A stretch of 64,000 nt of DNA from CAVOGJ01 sp963700865 (GTDB lineage Bacteria > Planctomycetota > Planctomycetia > Pirellulales > Pirellulaceae), in assembly GCA_963700865.1 (NCBI GenBank), contig CAVOZC010000019.1, positions 62,001 to 126,000 of the forward strand, read 5' to 3'. The notes below the pieces were generated by a model. It was given only the letters and a program-made list of their open reading frames with translations, did no database searches and was not told the DNA's origin. Shown piece by piece: positions 10,716 to 19,512 of the stretch. The translations under genes were made by a program, and so were the position numbers. Within the stretch, counting starts at the first letter, position 1. Each line of letters begins with the position of its first letter.

Positions 10716-11586
10716 ATGGCCACCTCGGTCGAACGCATTCTCAGCGAAGTCGGTCCGCTCGCTTTTCCCGGTGTGTTCGATACGCTGTCTGCGAAACTCG
10801 CCGCACGCGCTGGCTTCCCGCTCAGCCTTTGTCTCTGGCTTTTCCGTGGCCGCCACCATGATTGGTGAACCTGATATGGGGCTGCTCACGCAGACCGAAA
10901 TCATCGAGCGGGCTCGGCAAATCTGTGGCAGTGTCGAAATATCGATCCTGGTGGACGCCGACACCGGGTATGGCAATCCGCTCAACGTGATCCGCACGAT
11001 CAACGGGCTGGTGGCGGCGGGCGCGGCCGGTTGCTTCCTGGAGGATCAGGTGTGGCCCAAGAAATGCGGCCACATGCGGGACAAACGGCTCGTCTCGCGT
11101 GACGAATACCTGCATAAGATTCGTGCGGCCGTCGAGGCGCGGGGTGACCGTGATTTCTTCATCGTGGCTCGTACCGATGCCTTGGCCGTGGAAGGCATGG
11201 ACGAAGCGGTGGCGCGCGTCACCGCGGCGCGTGCGGCGGGTGCCGATGCCTGCTTTATTGAGGCGCCCGAATCGGTCGCGCAGCTGACGGAAATCGGCCG
11301 GCGAGCCCCAGGGCCCAGGGTGGCAAATATGATCGAGGGTGGTCGGACGCCCGTATTGGCGCGAGACGAGTTGGCCGGGTTGGGGTTCCACTTGATCCTC
11401 TATCCGCTGGCGGGCTTGTTCGCGGCGGCTCGTTCGCTGGAACGAGTCTACGAGATGCTGCGGGCAGCGGGCACGACGGGGGGCGACCCGGACGAGTTGC
11501 TCACGTTTGCGGAATTTAATGACCGGATGGGCGTCGAGGAGAAATACGCGCTGGCTCGACGGTTTGGTGTGGGCGGCAGTTCGTAG
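10716..11586 (+). CDS. Isocitrate lyase/PEP mutase family enzyme, frame disrupted
   Basis: A carbon-carbon lyase of the isocitrate lyase/phosphoenolpyruvate mutase superfamily. The ATG at 10716 follows AAGGAGG at the right distance. The first frame reads LAFPGVFDTLSAKLAARAGF; one extra base near 10825 moves the remainder (FVSGFSVAATMIGEPDMGLL) to a second frame. Metal and substrate motifs are present: ILVDADTGYGNP, FLEDQVWPKKCGHM (the KKCGH signature with the active-site cysteine), VARTDALAVEGMDEA. The size (about 290 aa) fits 2-methylisocitrate lyase, oxaloacetate hydrolase or carboxyvinyl-phosphonate mutase relatives rather than full isocitrate lyase. Which 2-oxo/2-hydroxy acid it cleaves cannot be told from the sequence. 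Single gene between a terminator and a repeat-bearing gap. Confidence 0.85.
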
Positions 11587-11668
11587 CCGAAGTCGCCAGA
11601 CATTGGGGGTTGGAGCTTGGCTCGGCGTTTCCGGGCCAAATTCGTGCGAATTCGGCTACGAGGCTTGG
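11582..11668. repeat. Dispersed GTAGCCG inverted-repeat motif (solo copy)
   Basis: Directly after the lyase stop codon the sequence begins GTAGCCGAAGTCGCCAGAC and closes with GGGCCAAATTCGTGCGAATT followed by CGGCTAC, so its ends are inverted copies of each other. The same arms flank the 165-bp element at 24967-25131, and a half copy lies at 45772-45793 after lpxD. It is a dispersed intergenic repeat, possibly a small non-autonomous element or a transcript-end structure. Confidence 0.6.
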
Positions 11669-11981
11669 CAAGTTCTTGTGGTTCCGCCTTAGGCCGATGG
11701 GACGTAGTGCAGGCTTGTTACTTGCCTTTTGTCCAGCATCCATCGCCTTCCTCGTACTCGTACTCAGCACCGCGGTACTCGTACTCGAACGTGTCATCGG
11801 CTCGGCGCATACGCTCGATTCGAGTACGAGGAAGAGGAGCAGGAGGCCGCTTCCCGACCACCCGATGGCAGGAGTTCGTTCCGCCAGCCGTCTTGGCCAA
11901 GGCGACTCAACCTACGAGAATCAATCTTCGGCAAGCCATGGCTACAAGGCATGCGATTTCAGCTTTTCGGAGGGTATCGCG

Positions 11982-12662
11982 ATGAGACAGCACCGCGCCG
12001 GACAGAGCCACGAGGCGCTCTTGGTCATCACGCTCATTGTCGGGCTAATCTTGCTCGCCGTCGTCAGTGGCCTGTGGTATGTTTCGACTCGTCGTTCGGC
12101 CCAAGTCGCCGCCCAAGAGCATGCGCTCGCCGAGACGGCGAGGCGTGAAGCGGAGGAGGCCCTGGCGGTCGCGGAGGGAGCCGGGTCGGAACGGTCGCGA
12201 GAAGAATCGCTTGCATCGTCAACGGACGGGTCGGTGGACAATACCGGCACCGCGGCAGAAACCCCAATGGCAAGACTCGGTTGGCTCGCCGGAAGCTGGT
12301 TCACGAGTGGGTCCGGCGGCGAGGAGCATTGGCTGCCCGTCGCAGGTGGACTGATGTTGGGGATGAATCGTTCCGTCGATCAATCGGGGGGAACCTTCTT
12401 CGAATTCATGAGGATTGAAGAGTTGCCCGAGGGCATTGTTTTCTTTGCGAGTCCCGGGGGGCGCGAGGCGACACCCTTCCCCATGATTGAGCAATCGGAC
12501 GGGCACGTGGTCTTTGAAAACCTGGCGAACGATTTTCCCCAGCGAGTGATCTATGAACGGGGCGACGCAAACACCTTGCGAGCGCACATTGAAGGCCAGG
12601 TGCAGGGTGAGATGCAGCAACAGCAGTGGGAATGGGTGCGGGGAAGTATCCGCGGGCCATGA
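11982..12662 (+). CDS. Membrane-anchored DUF6265 domain protein
   Basis: I choose the ATG at 11982, which follows GGAGGGT; the open frame extends much further upstream but that part looks non-coding and overlaps the dispersed repeat. Residues about 10-35 form one membrane segment (LLVITLIVGLILLAVVSGLW), followed by a charged Ala/Glu-rich linker. The C-terminal 130 residues begin ARLGWLAGSW and continue with GGLMLGMNRS, FFEFMRIEEL and FENLANDFPQRVIYER, matching the DUF6265 family, a lipocalin-like domain of unknown function. Expected to be anchored with the domain outside the cytoplasm. It is convergent with the next minus-strand gene, with only 3 bases between stop codons. Confidence 0.75.
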   Translation: MRQHRAGQSHEALLVITLIVGLILLAVVSGLWYVSTRRSAQVAAQEHALAETARREAEEALAVAEGAGSERSREESLASSTDGSVDNTGTAAETPMARLGWLAGSWFTSGSGGEEHWLPVAGGLMLGMNRSVDQSGGTFFEFMRIEELPEGIVFFASPGGREATPFPMIEQSDGHVVFENLANDFPQRVIYERGDANTLRAHIEGQVQGEMQQQQWEWVRGSIRGP

Positions 12663-12665
12663 GAC

Positions 12666-13588
12666 TTACGGCGTTGCCGGCGGCTCGACGATCGCCGCAT
12701 AACCGGCCAACGACAAGGGCGCAAGCGAGGCCTGCAGCCGATCGCATTGCTGACGCAGTGCGGCCGGTTCGGATTCCATGGCGGACGTGTACGCGATCAA
12801 CGGGAGCGGTTGCTCGCTCGTGAGCCCACCGCAAACCGCTGGGCTGGCAACGGCAAAATCCGCACCGCTCGTCGCGAACCGCTCCGAGGTAACTGCCGCC
12901 CCATCTTCCAGCCGCATGCCGAGTAAAAGGTTGGCGCACCACGGCGCAGACCCGCATCCATCAATTCGGCGGGCAATAAGGCCGCCACGACCGCGGGCCA
13001 GCGGGCGATTTGTCGGAGATGGTCCCTCAGTGGACCTGCCCTGGACGGTACTTCCACGATCAAGGGAACTCCCAATTCTGACGCCTCTTGGCAGAGCCCA
13101 TCGGTGGCTTCCGCCAGATCGACCAGCCGCGTCAATCGCGCGGCTCGCCAGGCTGCGAGTGGTTGCACGGTCGTCGCGATTTGTCCGATCCGCAAGACGG
13201 TTCGCTTTCCATTGAGCGAGAAGCTGCGGCCGACCGGGCCAAAGCGGCGAATGGCCGTAATGCGTTCCAAGCAGCCCAGCGAATGCTCACCGTCCCAAAA
13301 CTCCAGCGTGACTTGATAGGTCGCCGGCAAATCGGGGCTCCACGCGCAGGCGTCGAGCAGGGTGGCACGTGCCAGCGCCGTGGGGCCAGGTCCTTGGTCC
13401 GAGCAGGGATAGCTGGCGGGAAGGGTTTGCGCGTATTTGCAGTACGGCCCGGTGATCGTGCCGCACAGACGAAACCGTCCGCGGTGATTATCAACGTTCC
13501 ACCGCGCGTAGAAGGTGGCAGCCGAATCCGTGGCCGGACCGTGAAACAGGTCCAGCTGTTGGTCGAGGGAAGACGTGGTGTGGGTCAA
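12666..13588 (-). CDS. Hypothetical protein, frame disrupted
   Basis: The main frame (down to 12797) carries a start at TTG 13588 and well-formed protein: ARWNVDNHRGRFRLCGTITG, LPASYPCSDQGPGPTALARA, YQVTLEFWDGEHSLGCLERI, IRRFGPVGRSFSLNGKRTVL. Near 12915 the coding sense passes to another frame that reads MRLEDGAAVTSERFATSGAD and ends with AALRQQCDRLQASLAPLSLA before the stop at 12666. The N-terminal half looks like a beta-sandwich and resembles domains seen at the front of planctomycete glycoside-hydrolase-like proteins; I do not recognise a catalytic domain. No ATG start exists because a TGA lies just upstream of the TTG, so the start is uncertain. Function unknown. Confidence 0.55.
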
Positions 13589-13741
13589 GTGAATCTTTCA
13601 GGATGTAAGAGAACGTCGAATCGCTTGATGGCGGCGTCCCGACGGCGGCGGCGACTCGCGGCGGAGGAAGAGGTCGGACTACCGAATGGCGGTGGCGAGT
13701 CACCCTCGCTGAGCAGCCGCGAAGGAATCGGTACGGAGCGG

Positions 13742-13975
13742 TTATTGCCCCGCATCAAACTGGCAGCCGGTCTGGCAAGCCGGGCGGCCGCACCCTCCGG
13801 GGGACGGCCCGACCGGTCGCAGGGCCTGCGAGGCGGCGGCATGGGCCGCCGGGACACTCCATTGTTTCTCCAATTTCTGACTGCCACAATGCGGGCAAGT
13901 AACCGTCTCGGTGCCGCGCACCAGCACCTCGAAGGGTGTCCGGCATTTTTGACAATGATATTCGTAAATGGGCAT
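13742..13975 (-). CDS. FmdB-type zinc ribbon protein
   Basis: A 77-residue protein starting MPIYEYHCQKC, with a second knuckle TCPHCGS: two CxxC pairs that would bind one zinc ion. This is the FmdB family, annotated from formamidase regulators but of unclear function in most bacteria. The C-terminal half (after residue 45) is Ala/Pro/Gly-rich and probably disordered, ending with two more cysteines. It stands upstream of the hypothetical gene on the same strand with a gap of about 150 bases; no operon is evident. Confidence 0.85.
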   Translation of the reverse strand: MPIYEYHCQKCRTPFEVLVRGTETVTCPHCGSQKLEKQWSVPAAHAAASQALRPVGPSPGGCGRPACQTGCQFDAGQ

Positions 13976-14076
13976 GGTGGTACGATGTTCTTTGGGGTGG
14001 CGTTGCTGTTGGGGCTCTCTTAGATCAGGAGTCGCCCGCTAGACTGTTATTCTAATGCCTCCAGGAGGTTTTGAGG

Positions 14077-14223
14077 ATGATACGATCACAAATCCGCTGC
14101 TCCGGAGTTCTCTGTCTTACCGCGTATAGCTATCTCCTGTTGTTCGGTCCCGCAGCGCTGGGTAGCGATGAAACCATCGAAGTCATCCGCCAGGTGAGCC
14201 ACCCGGTTGAAAAATCGCCGTAG
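14077..14223 (+). CDS. Short secreted peptide or truncated gene start
   Basis: A 48-codon frame from ATG 14077 with AGGAGG ideally placed upstream. It encodes an apparent signal peptide (VLCLTAYSYLLLFGPAALG) followed by only about twenty residues before TAG. The strong ribosome site and export signal argue that a real gene begins here, but the product is so short that it is more likely the first part of a larger gene lost to truncation than a functional peptide. No continuation was recognisable downstream. Confidence 0.4.
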   Translation: MIRSQIRCSGVLCLTAYSYLLLFGPAALGSDETIEVIRQVSHPVEKSP

Positions 14224-14541
14224 TGCTGACAGAGCATTTCAACCATCGTGCGTTCGACCTCATGCGGTTGCGCCGTTCGCTGACGTCACTCGGCACGATC
14301 ACGCACGAATGATTCGTCCAGCGGCAGGGATCGCCGCGAGCGGTGAGTGATTCGCGCAAATCGGCAAGCGGTGTTGCCCGGCAGAAATCGATGAGGCCGG
14401 ACATGCGTGAAAATCGGTGCCACCTGTACCCGCGTCGGCATGGAATTGAAAATTCGGTCGTTTGGCGACACAAAAAATGGACGGCCCCGTCACTGGAACG
14501 TCTAGTTGCGGCAGAATGTCCATGACAGAGAGGTGCGAGTC
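14224..14541. other. Intergenic region, no gene seen
   Basis: About 320 bases between a short secreted-peptide frame and the HEAT-repeat gene. I see no recognisable protein in any frame and no RNA gene. The last bases carry the ribosome site (GAGAGGTG) of the following gene. Confidence 0.4.
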
Positions 14542-15222
14542 ATGACCCAACAGACCATCCACATATCGACCGGAAGAGCCGTCACCACATGCTCGTACGT
14601 GACTCAGCGGGTTGCCGTCGCAGCTCTTTGTCTGGGTGCGGCGATCATGGTTCTGTCAGCTGCGTGGCCGAGTCCAAAACCGAAGACGGTTGCGAATTTG
14701 ACGGAGCAGTTTACCGGCCAAGCCCACTATTGGATGCCATCTGGTGAGCCGGCCGGATTTCTCGACCATTTCACCACGCGCCACTTTCGTACGACCAGTC
14801 AGATTGCGGCAGCACAATGGCTTGGCGACATGGGGCCTGCTGCGGTCGCAGCCGTGCCGGTGCTGATCGACGCGTTGGAAAACGGTCCGAACGATATCGA
14901 TACGGGAGATGGTATCCTTCCCTACCGGTCAACGATCGCGATAGCCTTAGGGAAGATCGGAGACACGCGAGCGATTGATCCCTTGATGGAAAAGTTAAAG
15001 GTGAAAGAACATGCAACCTTCCCTCACGGCTACTCGGGAGGCTCCCTTCCCGGCCAGCCAATCGGGGTTGGACAGCAAGCCATCGTGGTGGCTTTGGGTA
15101 TGTTCGGGGCAGAAGCGAAACCAGCGATACCGTTAATTCGAGCCTTGGACGATGCGGATGATTTTGGGCTGAGTGATGCGGTCAATCAGGCGCTCGACCG
15201 CATCGATCATGGCGAATCATAA
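14542..15222 (+). CDS. HEAT-repeat protein with N-terminal membrane segment
   Basis: Starts at ATG 14542, preceded by GAGAGGTG; the longer frame uses a poorer TTG. Residues about 22-43 are hydrophobic (VAVAALCLGAAIMVLSAAW), a signal anchor. The rest contains HEAT/PBS-lyase-like repeats: AAQWLGDMGPAAVAAVPVLI, TIAIALGKIGDTRAIDPLME and AIVVALGMFGAEAKPAIPLI, helical pairs used for protein-protein contact. The role is probably a scaffold; the partner is unknown. It is followed after 5 bases by a small hypothetical gene, so the two may be co-transcribed. Confidence 0.75.
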   Translation: MTQQTIHISTGRAVTTCSYVTQRVAVAALCLGAAIMVLSAAWPSPKPKTVANLTEQFTGQAHYWMPSGEPAGFLDHFTTRHFRTTSQIAAAQWLGDMGPAAVAAVPVLIDALENGPNDIDTGDGILPYRSTIAIALGKIGDTRAIDPLMEKLKVKEHATFPHGYSGGSLPGQPIGVGQQAIVVALGMFGAEAKPAIPLIRALDDADDFGLSDAVNQALDRIDHGES

Positions 15223-15227
15223 ATCCA

Positions 15228-15662
15228 ATGAATCTGGATCTAGAGGAACGGCTTCGAGCATGTGGCGTGACGTTTTCACGCCTTCCCAAGTCAGACAAGG
15301 TTCGCCTGCTCGCGCGTTGGACCAGGGAGTTCCCGGAGCTTGTGGCCGCCGCCCGTCGTGGACAGGGGTCACGATCGGTTCTCGAGGACAGAGCGGCCGA
15401 TCGCTGCTATTCCGAGTTGCGCGACCAGGAGTTTTTTGTCTTACCGGATGACCACAGCGGCATGCCGTCGTATCTCTGCCAGGCGAGTGCCTTGCCAGAC
15501 TTGCAAGAACTCGTTTCCGACACCATGACCGAATGCGAGGAGCTGGTCGTGCTGGCAGCCGACTTCAGTTGGTCTTGCGTTCTGCAAAACCACGGTTCGC
15601 CACAGTTGGTTGGACGGCATTTCCAAGATCGGAGCGAAACACAGCGAGTGGAACTCCCGTAA
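15228..15662 (+). CDS. Hypothetical protein
   Basis: A 144-residue acidic soluble protein starting at ATG 15228, five bases after the HEAT-repeat gene, so probably translated from the same transcript. I recognise no catalytic motif. The C-terminal phrase ELVVLAADFSWSCVLQNHG followed by LVGRHF looks like the core strand region of small single-domain proteins (some DUF4275-like and immunity-type proteins have a similar acidic-aromatic segment), but the match is weak. No membrane segment or signal peptide. Confidence 0.55.
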   Translation: MNLDLEERLRACGVTFSRLPKSDKVRLLARWTREFPELVAAARRGQGSRSVLEDRAADRCYSELRDQEFFVLPDDHSGMPSYLCQASALPDLQELVSDTMTECEELVVLAADFSWSCVLQNHGSPQLVGRHFQDRSETQRVELP

Positions 15663-15754
15663 CGGTCGATCATCGATCACATGCAGGAAGCGGACCGCTC
15701 CGTGAACATTTGATACGAGCAGGGTTGACTTCGAGCGACCCACCATGAGCCGAG

Positions 15755-15838
15755 TGGGGATGACAGGAATCGAACCTGCACTCCGGTTAAGGAACTAGAT
15801 CCTAAATCTAGCGCGTCTGCCAGTTCCGCCACATCCCC
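15755..15838 (-). tRNA. tRNA-Leu (anticodon UAG)
   Basis: On the minus strand an 84-base class II tRNA: acceptor GGGGATG pairs with CATCCCC before the discriminator A, and the anticodon stem-loop centres on TAG. A long variable arm (stem around GATCTAGTTCC...GGAGTG) and the T arm GCAGGTTCGATTCCTGT follow. CCA is not encoded. A long variable arm with anticodon UAG identifies a leucine tRNA reading CUA/CUG-type codons. Confidence 0.92.
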
Positions 15839-16090
15839 CAGTGCTTGTTTTATAGTGGTTTAGTCCACTTTGTGGCTAGTGGTGGTTGGCGCCATCCTCC
15901 CTTTTTTCATGGTGGCCCTGGAACGACCGTCCACTTCGCTTTCTCCCTACCGGCCGTGTGGCCTTTCGCTCGTGTGGCGGTGTGAACAACCGCTGATCTG
16001 TAAAGCGGTTGGTCTTTCCACCGATGCTGGGATGTGATTTGTCTAGTCAATTTGAATATAGCCAACGGATGGATAGGAATTGTACGGCGC

Positions 16091-17526
16091 AACTCCCTCC
16101 CCGCGCCCGCGGTTTGATTTGATGGCGCGACCACCACGTTCACCTGGCCACCTTTCGCAGGGTGAGATGGCAATTGGCCATTGCTCGATCACCATCAAAT
16201 CACCTTCAGGCGGGGGGAGGGAGTATGCCAACAGATGATCCAGCCCTAAACAACGTGAACTCCCTCCCCCGGAAAAGCGGATGGGGTGGCAATCGACCAG
16301 GTCCGTTGCCGCCGGGCAACGGTCCAAGGCTGTGTCGCGGCTGACGGTGGGACCGGTGCCACCCAATCGTCGCTTTTCCGTCGTGGGGAGGGTTGGGGAG
16401 GGGACTGCCGATGCCGGTCAACACGCTCCCTCACGCTGAGCCCGCATCCGCGGTCCTTTGACGCGGGAAGGGTACGTCACGTCGCGCGCAGGTTCTCCCC
16501 TCCCCAACCCTCCCCACGCGCCTGCGGTTTGATTTGCTGGCGCGACCACCACGTTCACCTGGCCACCTTTCGCAGGGTGAGATGGCAATTGGCCATTGCT
16601 CGATCACCATCAAATCACCTTCAGGCGGGGGGAGGGAGTATGCCAACGGATGATCCAGCCCTAAACAACGTGAACTCCCTCCCCCCGGAAAAGCGGATGG
16701 GGTGGCAATCGATCAGGTCCGTTGCCGCCGGGCAACGGTCCAAGGCTGTGTCGCGGCTGACGGTGGGACCGGTGCCACCCAATCGTCGCTTTTCCGTCGT
16801 GGGGAGGGTTGGGGAAGGGGACTGCCGATGCCGGTCAACACGCTCCCTCACGCTGAGCCCGCATCCGCGGTCCTTTGACGCGGGAACGGTACGTCACGTC
16901 GCGCACGGTTCTCCCCTCCCCAACCCTCCCCACGCGCCTGCGGTTTGATTTGCTCGCGCGACCACCACGTTCACCTGGCCACCTTTCGCAGGGTGAGATG
17001 GCAATTGGCCATTGCACGATCACCATCAAATCACCTTCAGGCGGGGGGAGGGAGTATGCCAACAGATGATCCAGCCATAAACAACGTGGACTCATTCAAG
17101 GAATCCGCCGGCTGAGCCATTCGCTGGCGGCCGGTTCCGGTGAACTCCCTCCCCCCGGAAAAGCGGATGGGGTGGCAATCGACCAGGCCCGTTGCCGCCG
17201 GGCAACGGTCCGAAGCTGTGTCGCGGCTGACGGTGGGACCGATGCCACCCAATCGTCGCTTTTCCGTCGTGGGGAGGGTTGGGGAGGGGACTGCCGATGC
17301 CGGTCAACACACTCCCTCACGCTGAGCCCGCATCCGCGGTCCTTCGACGCGGGAAGGGTGCGTCACGTCGCGCGCGGTTCTCCCCTCCCCAACCCCCCCA
17401 CGCGCCTGCGGTTTGATTTGATGGCGCGACCACCACGTTCACCTGGCCACCTTTCGCAGGGTGAGATGGCAATTGGCCATTGCACGATCACCATTAAAAG
17501 CACCTTCAGGCGGGGGGAGGGAGTGT
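16091..17526. repeat. Tandem array of about 416-bp units with G-quadruplex and hairpin motifs
   Basis: The same unit starts at 16111, 16526, 16942 and 17410 (marker GGTTTGATTTG): three full copies and a partial fourth. The third is longer by about 52 bases owing to an insert near 17090-17140. Each unit contains a G-run block GGGGAGGGTTGGGGAGGGG (16385-16403, 17271-17289; a variant at 16801-16820) able to form a quadruplex. Roughly 90 bases later comes its inverted C-rich partner (about 16495-16516 in the first unit), plus a second G-rich/C-rich inverted pair (GGCGGGGGGAGGGAGT versus ACTCCCTCCCCCCGG). Several short open frames cross the array but none resembles a protein. No gene is present from the tRNA to here. 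Confidence 0.85.
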
Positions 17527-17858
17527 GCGGCCTGCCGCACGGGTGCGCACACGTTAGCCAAATTGATGCTCGCAAGCCATCCGGGCCATGACCGATCCTC
17601 GTGGGCTTCTTCCCACCGCCTCCCCTTAGCCATCCCCTGGCGAAAACGTTCGGAGAGCACGTTCACTTTCCTTGGCGTTGCCACTTCGCGAAGCTTGCCT
17701 GACTTCGACGCCAGCGTTCGGATTTCGATGTGCGTCACCCCACCAACTTCGTCGAAATGTCCGATTGTGAGGAGGACCCCGGGTGAGCCGGGCATTTCAG
17801 CGACGAAGGCAGGATCGCAAACCATCACCGACGAGGCGGCCGTCACGCTGAGCGACAT
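17439..17858 (-). CDS. Doubtful hypothetical frame entering the repeat array
   Basis: A minus-strand frame of 139 codons. The first 80 residues look protein-like (SPGVLLTIGHFDEVGGVTHI, LASKSGKLREVATPRKVNVL), but the last 30 are encoded by the fourth partial unit of the 416-bp array, so the natural stop may have been lost when the array expanded. No family recognised and no convincing ribosome site. It could be a truncated old gene or a chance frame. Confidence 0.25.
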   Translation of the reverse strand: MSLSVTAASSVMVCDPAFVAEMPGSPGVLLTIGHFDEVGGVTHIEIRTLASKSGKLREVATPRKVNVLSERFRQGMAKGRRWEEAHEDRSWPGWLASINLANVCAPVRQAAHSLPPPEGAFNGDRAMANCHLTLRKVAR

Positions 17859-17884
17859 CAGATAGGCGGCACCGATCTAGAGCG

Positions 17885-18148
17885 TCATAAACCACGGCAA
17901 GCGCCAGCAGCGATCCGCAGCAGACGATCTCGCTCGGCCCGCGAAAGACCGTGCTCAATGCCGTACTGCTCAATGACTTCGGATCTCTGTGCCGCACGGG
18001 TGAGCGAGAGCATTTCATCGAAGGTACATCCCGAGGTGAAGCCGTTGGCAAGGCGGCTGTTTGCGCCGTGTCGGACGCATGTAGGTACCTGATTTGCCCG
18101 CCCTGAATATTTGTTAAGCTGACAGTGGGCGGTTCGTGAGTCGACCAC
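17885..18148 (-). CDS. Doubtful small hypothetical protein
   Basis: An 87-codon minus-strand frame. The C-terminal half (TFDEMLSLTRAAQRSEVIEQ, then YGIEHGLSRAERDRLLRIAA) has the charged-helical look of a real small protein, possibly a remnant helix-turn-helix or a toxin-antitoxin-sized product. The N-terminal half is unconvincing and I could not find a good start. It lies divergently upstream of the PfkB kinase gene. Function unknown. Confidence 0.25.
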   Translation of the reverse strand: MVDSRTAHCQLNKYSGRANQVPTCVRHGANSRLANGFTSGCTFDEMLSLTRAAQRSEVIEQYGIEHGLSRAERDRLLRIAAGACRGL

Positions 18149-18197
18149 ACGCCAGCCGACGGAGAATCAGCCATGTCGCCCGCAACATTTCCCTACC

Positions 18198-19127
18198 ATG
18201 ACCCTCGTTGGCATCGGCGAGGCCCTCTTCGACTGCTTTCCGGAGCGTCGGGTTTTGGGCGGCGCTCCCTTAAACCTGGCTTTCCATGCCCATCAGTTGC
18301 TCTCCCGGCTGGGGAGCGTGGGCACGGTGGTGAGCCGTATCGGCGAGGACCAACTCGGGGATGAGTTGCTGGCCGAGTTGCGAGGTCGAAACATCCTTAC
18401 GCGACATATCCAGCGCGATCGTGAGCGACCGACCGGTCGCGTGCAGGTGACGTTGTGCTCGGAGCAGCAGGCGACCTATGAAATCCTGGAGGATGCCGCC
18501 TGGGATTACCTGGAATTTTCCGATGAGCTGCGGCAGTTGGCGGCTTCCTGTCAGGCCGTTTGTTTCGGCACACTGGCTCAACGGCATCCGAAGAGCCGCG
18601 CGACCATCGCGGGTTTCCTGGCCGCCGCCCCCCAGGCCTTGCGGGTGTACGACGTCAACTTGCGACAGGCATTCTATTCGGCGGAGATTGTCGAGCAGAG
18701 TTGTCGTTCAGCCTCGCTCGTGAAGCTCAATGAACATGAATTGCCGGAGGTCCATCGCTTGCTGAAACTTTCGGACGATGATGGAGACGCCGACCAGCAA
18801 GCCCGCACGATGATCAAGGTGTTCCGGTTGGAAGGACTCGCCCTGACGCGCGGTGCCTTGGGGACCGTACTTTACACTTCCGGGGAACGGATTGAGGGCC
18901 AGCCGATTTCGTATCCGCCACAGATCAACGCCGATAGTGTCGGCGCCGGCGACGCCTGCTGTGCGGGGCTGGTGGTCGGACTGCTGCTTGGCTGGGATCA
19001 CCGACGTTGCGTGCAGTTCGCCAATGCGATGGGGGCCTTTGTGGCGTCTCGCCCCGGTGCCACTCCGGTGCTTCCCGAGGAATTGATCGGCCAGATTTCA
19101 TCGTCCGAACACGACGCGGATAGGTGA
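18198..19127 (+). CDS. PfkB-family carbohydrate kinase
   Basis: A 309-residue sugar kinase of the ribokinase/PfkB superfamily, which phosphorylates a sugar (often fructose or 2-keto-3-deoxygluconate) with ATP in the cytoplasm. The N-terminal substrate-binding signature is GGAPLNLAFHAHQLL after VGIGEALFDCFP. The C-terminal signature SVGAGDACCAGLVVGLL contains the catalytic aspartate (Asp252) and anion hole. Internal features YDVNLRQAFY and LVKLNEHEL are typical of fructokinase-like members. Length is normal. It is a single gene with no sugar-pathway neighbours, so the substrate is undefined; fructokinase is the most likely label. Confidence 0.9.
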   Translation: MTLVGIGEALFDCFPERRVLGGAPLNLAFHAHQLLSRLGSVGTVVSRIGEDQLGDELLAELRGRNILTRHIQRDRERPTGRVQVTLCSEQQATYEILEDAAWDYLEFSDELRQLAASCQAVCFGTLAQRHPKSRATIAGFLAAAPQALRVYDVNLRQAFYSAEIVEQSCRSASLVKLNEHELPEVHRLLKLSDDDGDADQQARTMIKVFRLEGLALTRGALGTVLYTSGERIEGQPISYPPQINADSVGAGDACCAGLVVGLLLGWDHRRCVQFANAMGAFVASRPGATPVLPEELIGQISSSEHDADR

Positions 19128-19246
19128 TTCTCGCCGGCTTGCAATGCCTCATCAGTGAATCCACAAACACGGGTCTCTTTCAACGGCGACTCGCGGACTG
19201 GATCTTCGCGGCGGTCATTTGGCAGACGTTTCCGCTGTTTTTATTT

Positions 19247-19411
19247 CGTTTAACCGTTAGCCAGAGAAGAATGCTTGTAACATCGTTCCACGCGTCGTTA
19301 CGCACCGGCATTCTTCGGCGGCGTACGCGCGTACGCCGCCAGAAATCGCGGTAGCCACTTCCCACCGATCGCCGTTTTTCCCCGCGATTTCTTCTGGCTG
19401 ACGGTTAAACG
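19247..19411. repeat. 165-bp inverted-repeat element, copy 1
   Basis: A non-coding element bounded by imperfect terminal inverted repeats: CGTTTAACCGTTAGCCAGAG at the left end and its complement at the right end (CTGGCTGACGGTTAAACG). The centre holds a palindrome GGCGGCGTACGCGCGTACGC (19317-19336) that completes as CGCC. A second copy of exactly the same length sits at 24967-25131 in the opposite orientation. Similarity continues past the right end into flanking sequence related to the GTAGCCG motif. I saw no clear target duplication. It resembles a MITE or a transcription-terminating repeat. Confidence 0.8.
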
Positions 19412-19512
19412 ACGCTCGTGAAACGTGGGTAATGACAACGTCTGACGATTTCGGCTACCGTGGGACACGGGACCATTGACAAGCAACCGGTCAACCGATT
19501 ACCTAGATCATC

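Noticed and set aside
15960..16035. tRNA-like stem around CCGCTGATCTGTAAAGCGG
   Set aside because: The anticodon-like loop has nine bases, and no acceptor or T arm could be paired, so no tRNA is called.
16286..16948. 220-codon frame crossing the 416-bp repeats
   Set aside because: Encoded wholly by tandem repeat DNA with no ribosome site and no protein-like composition.
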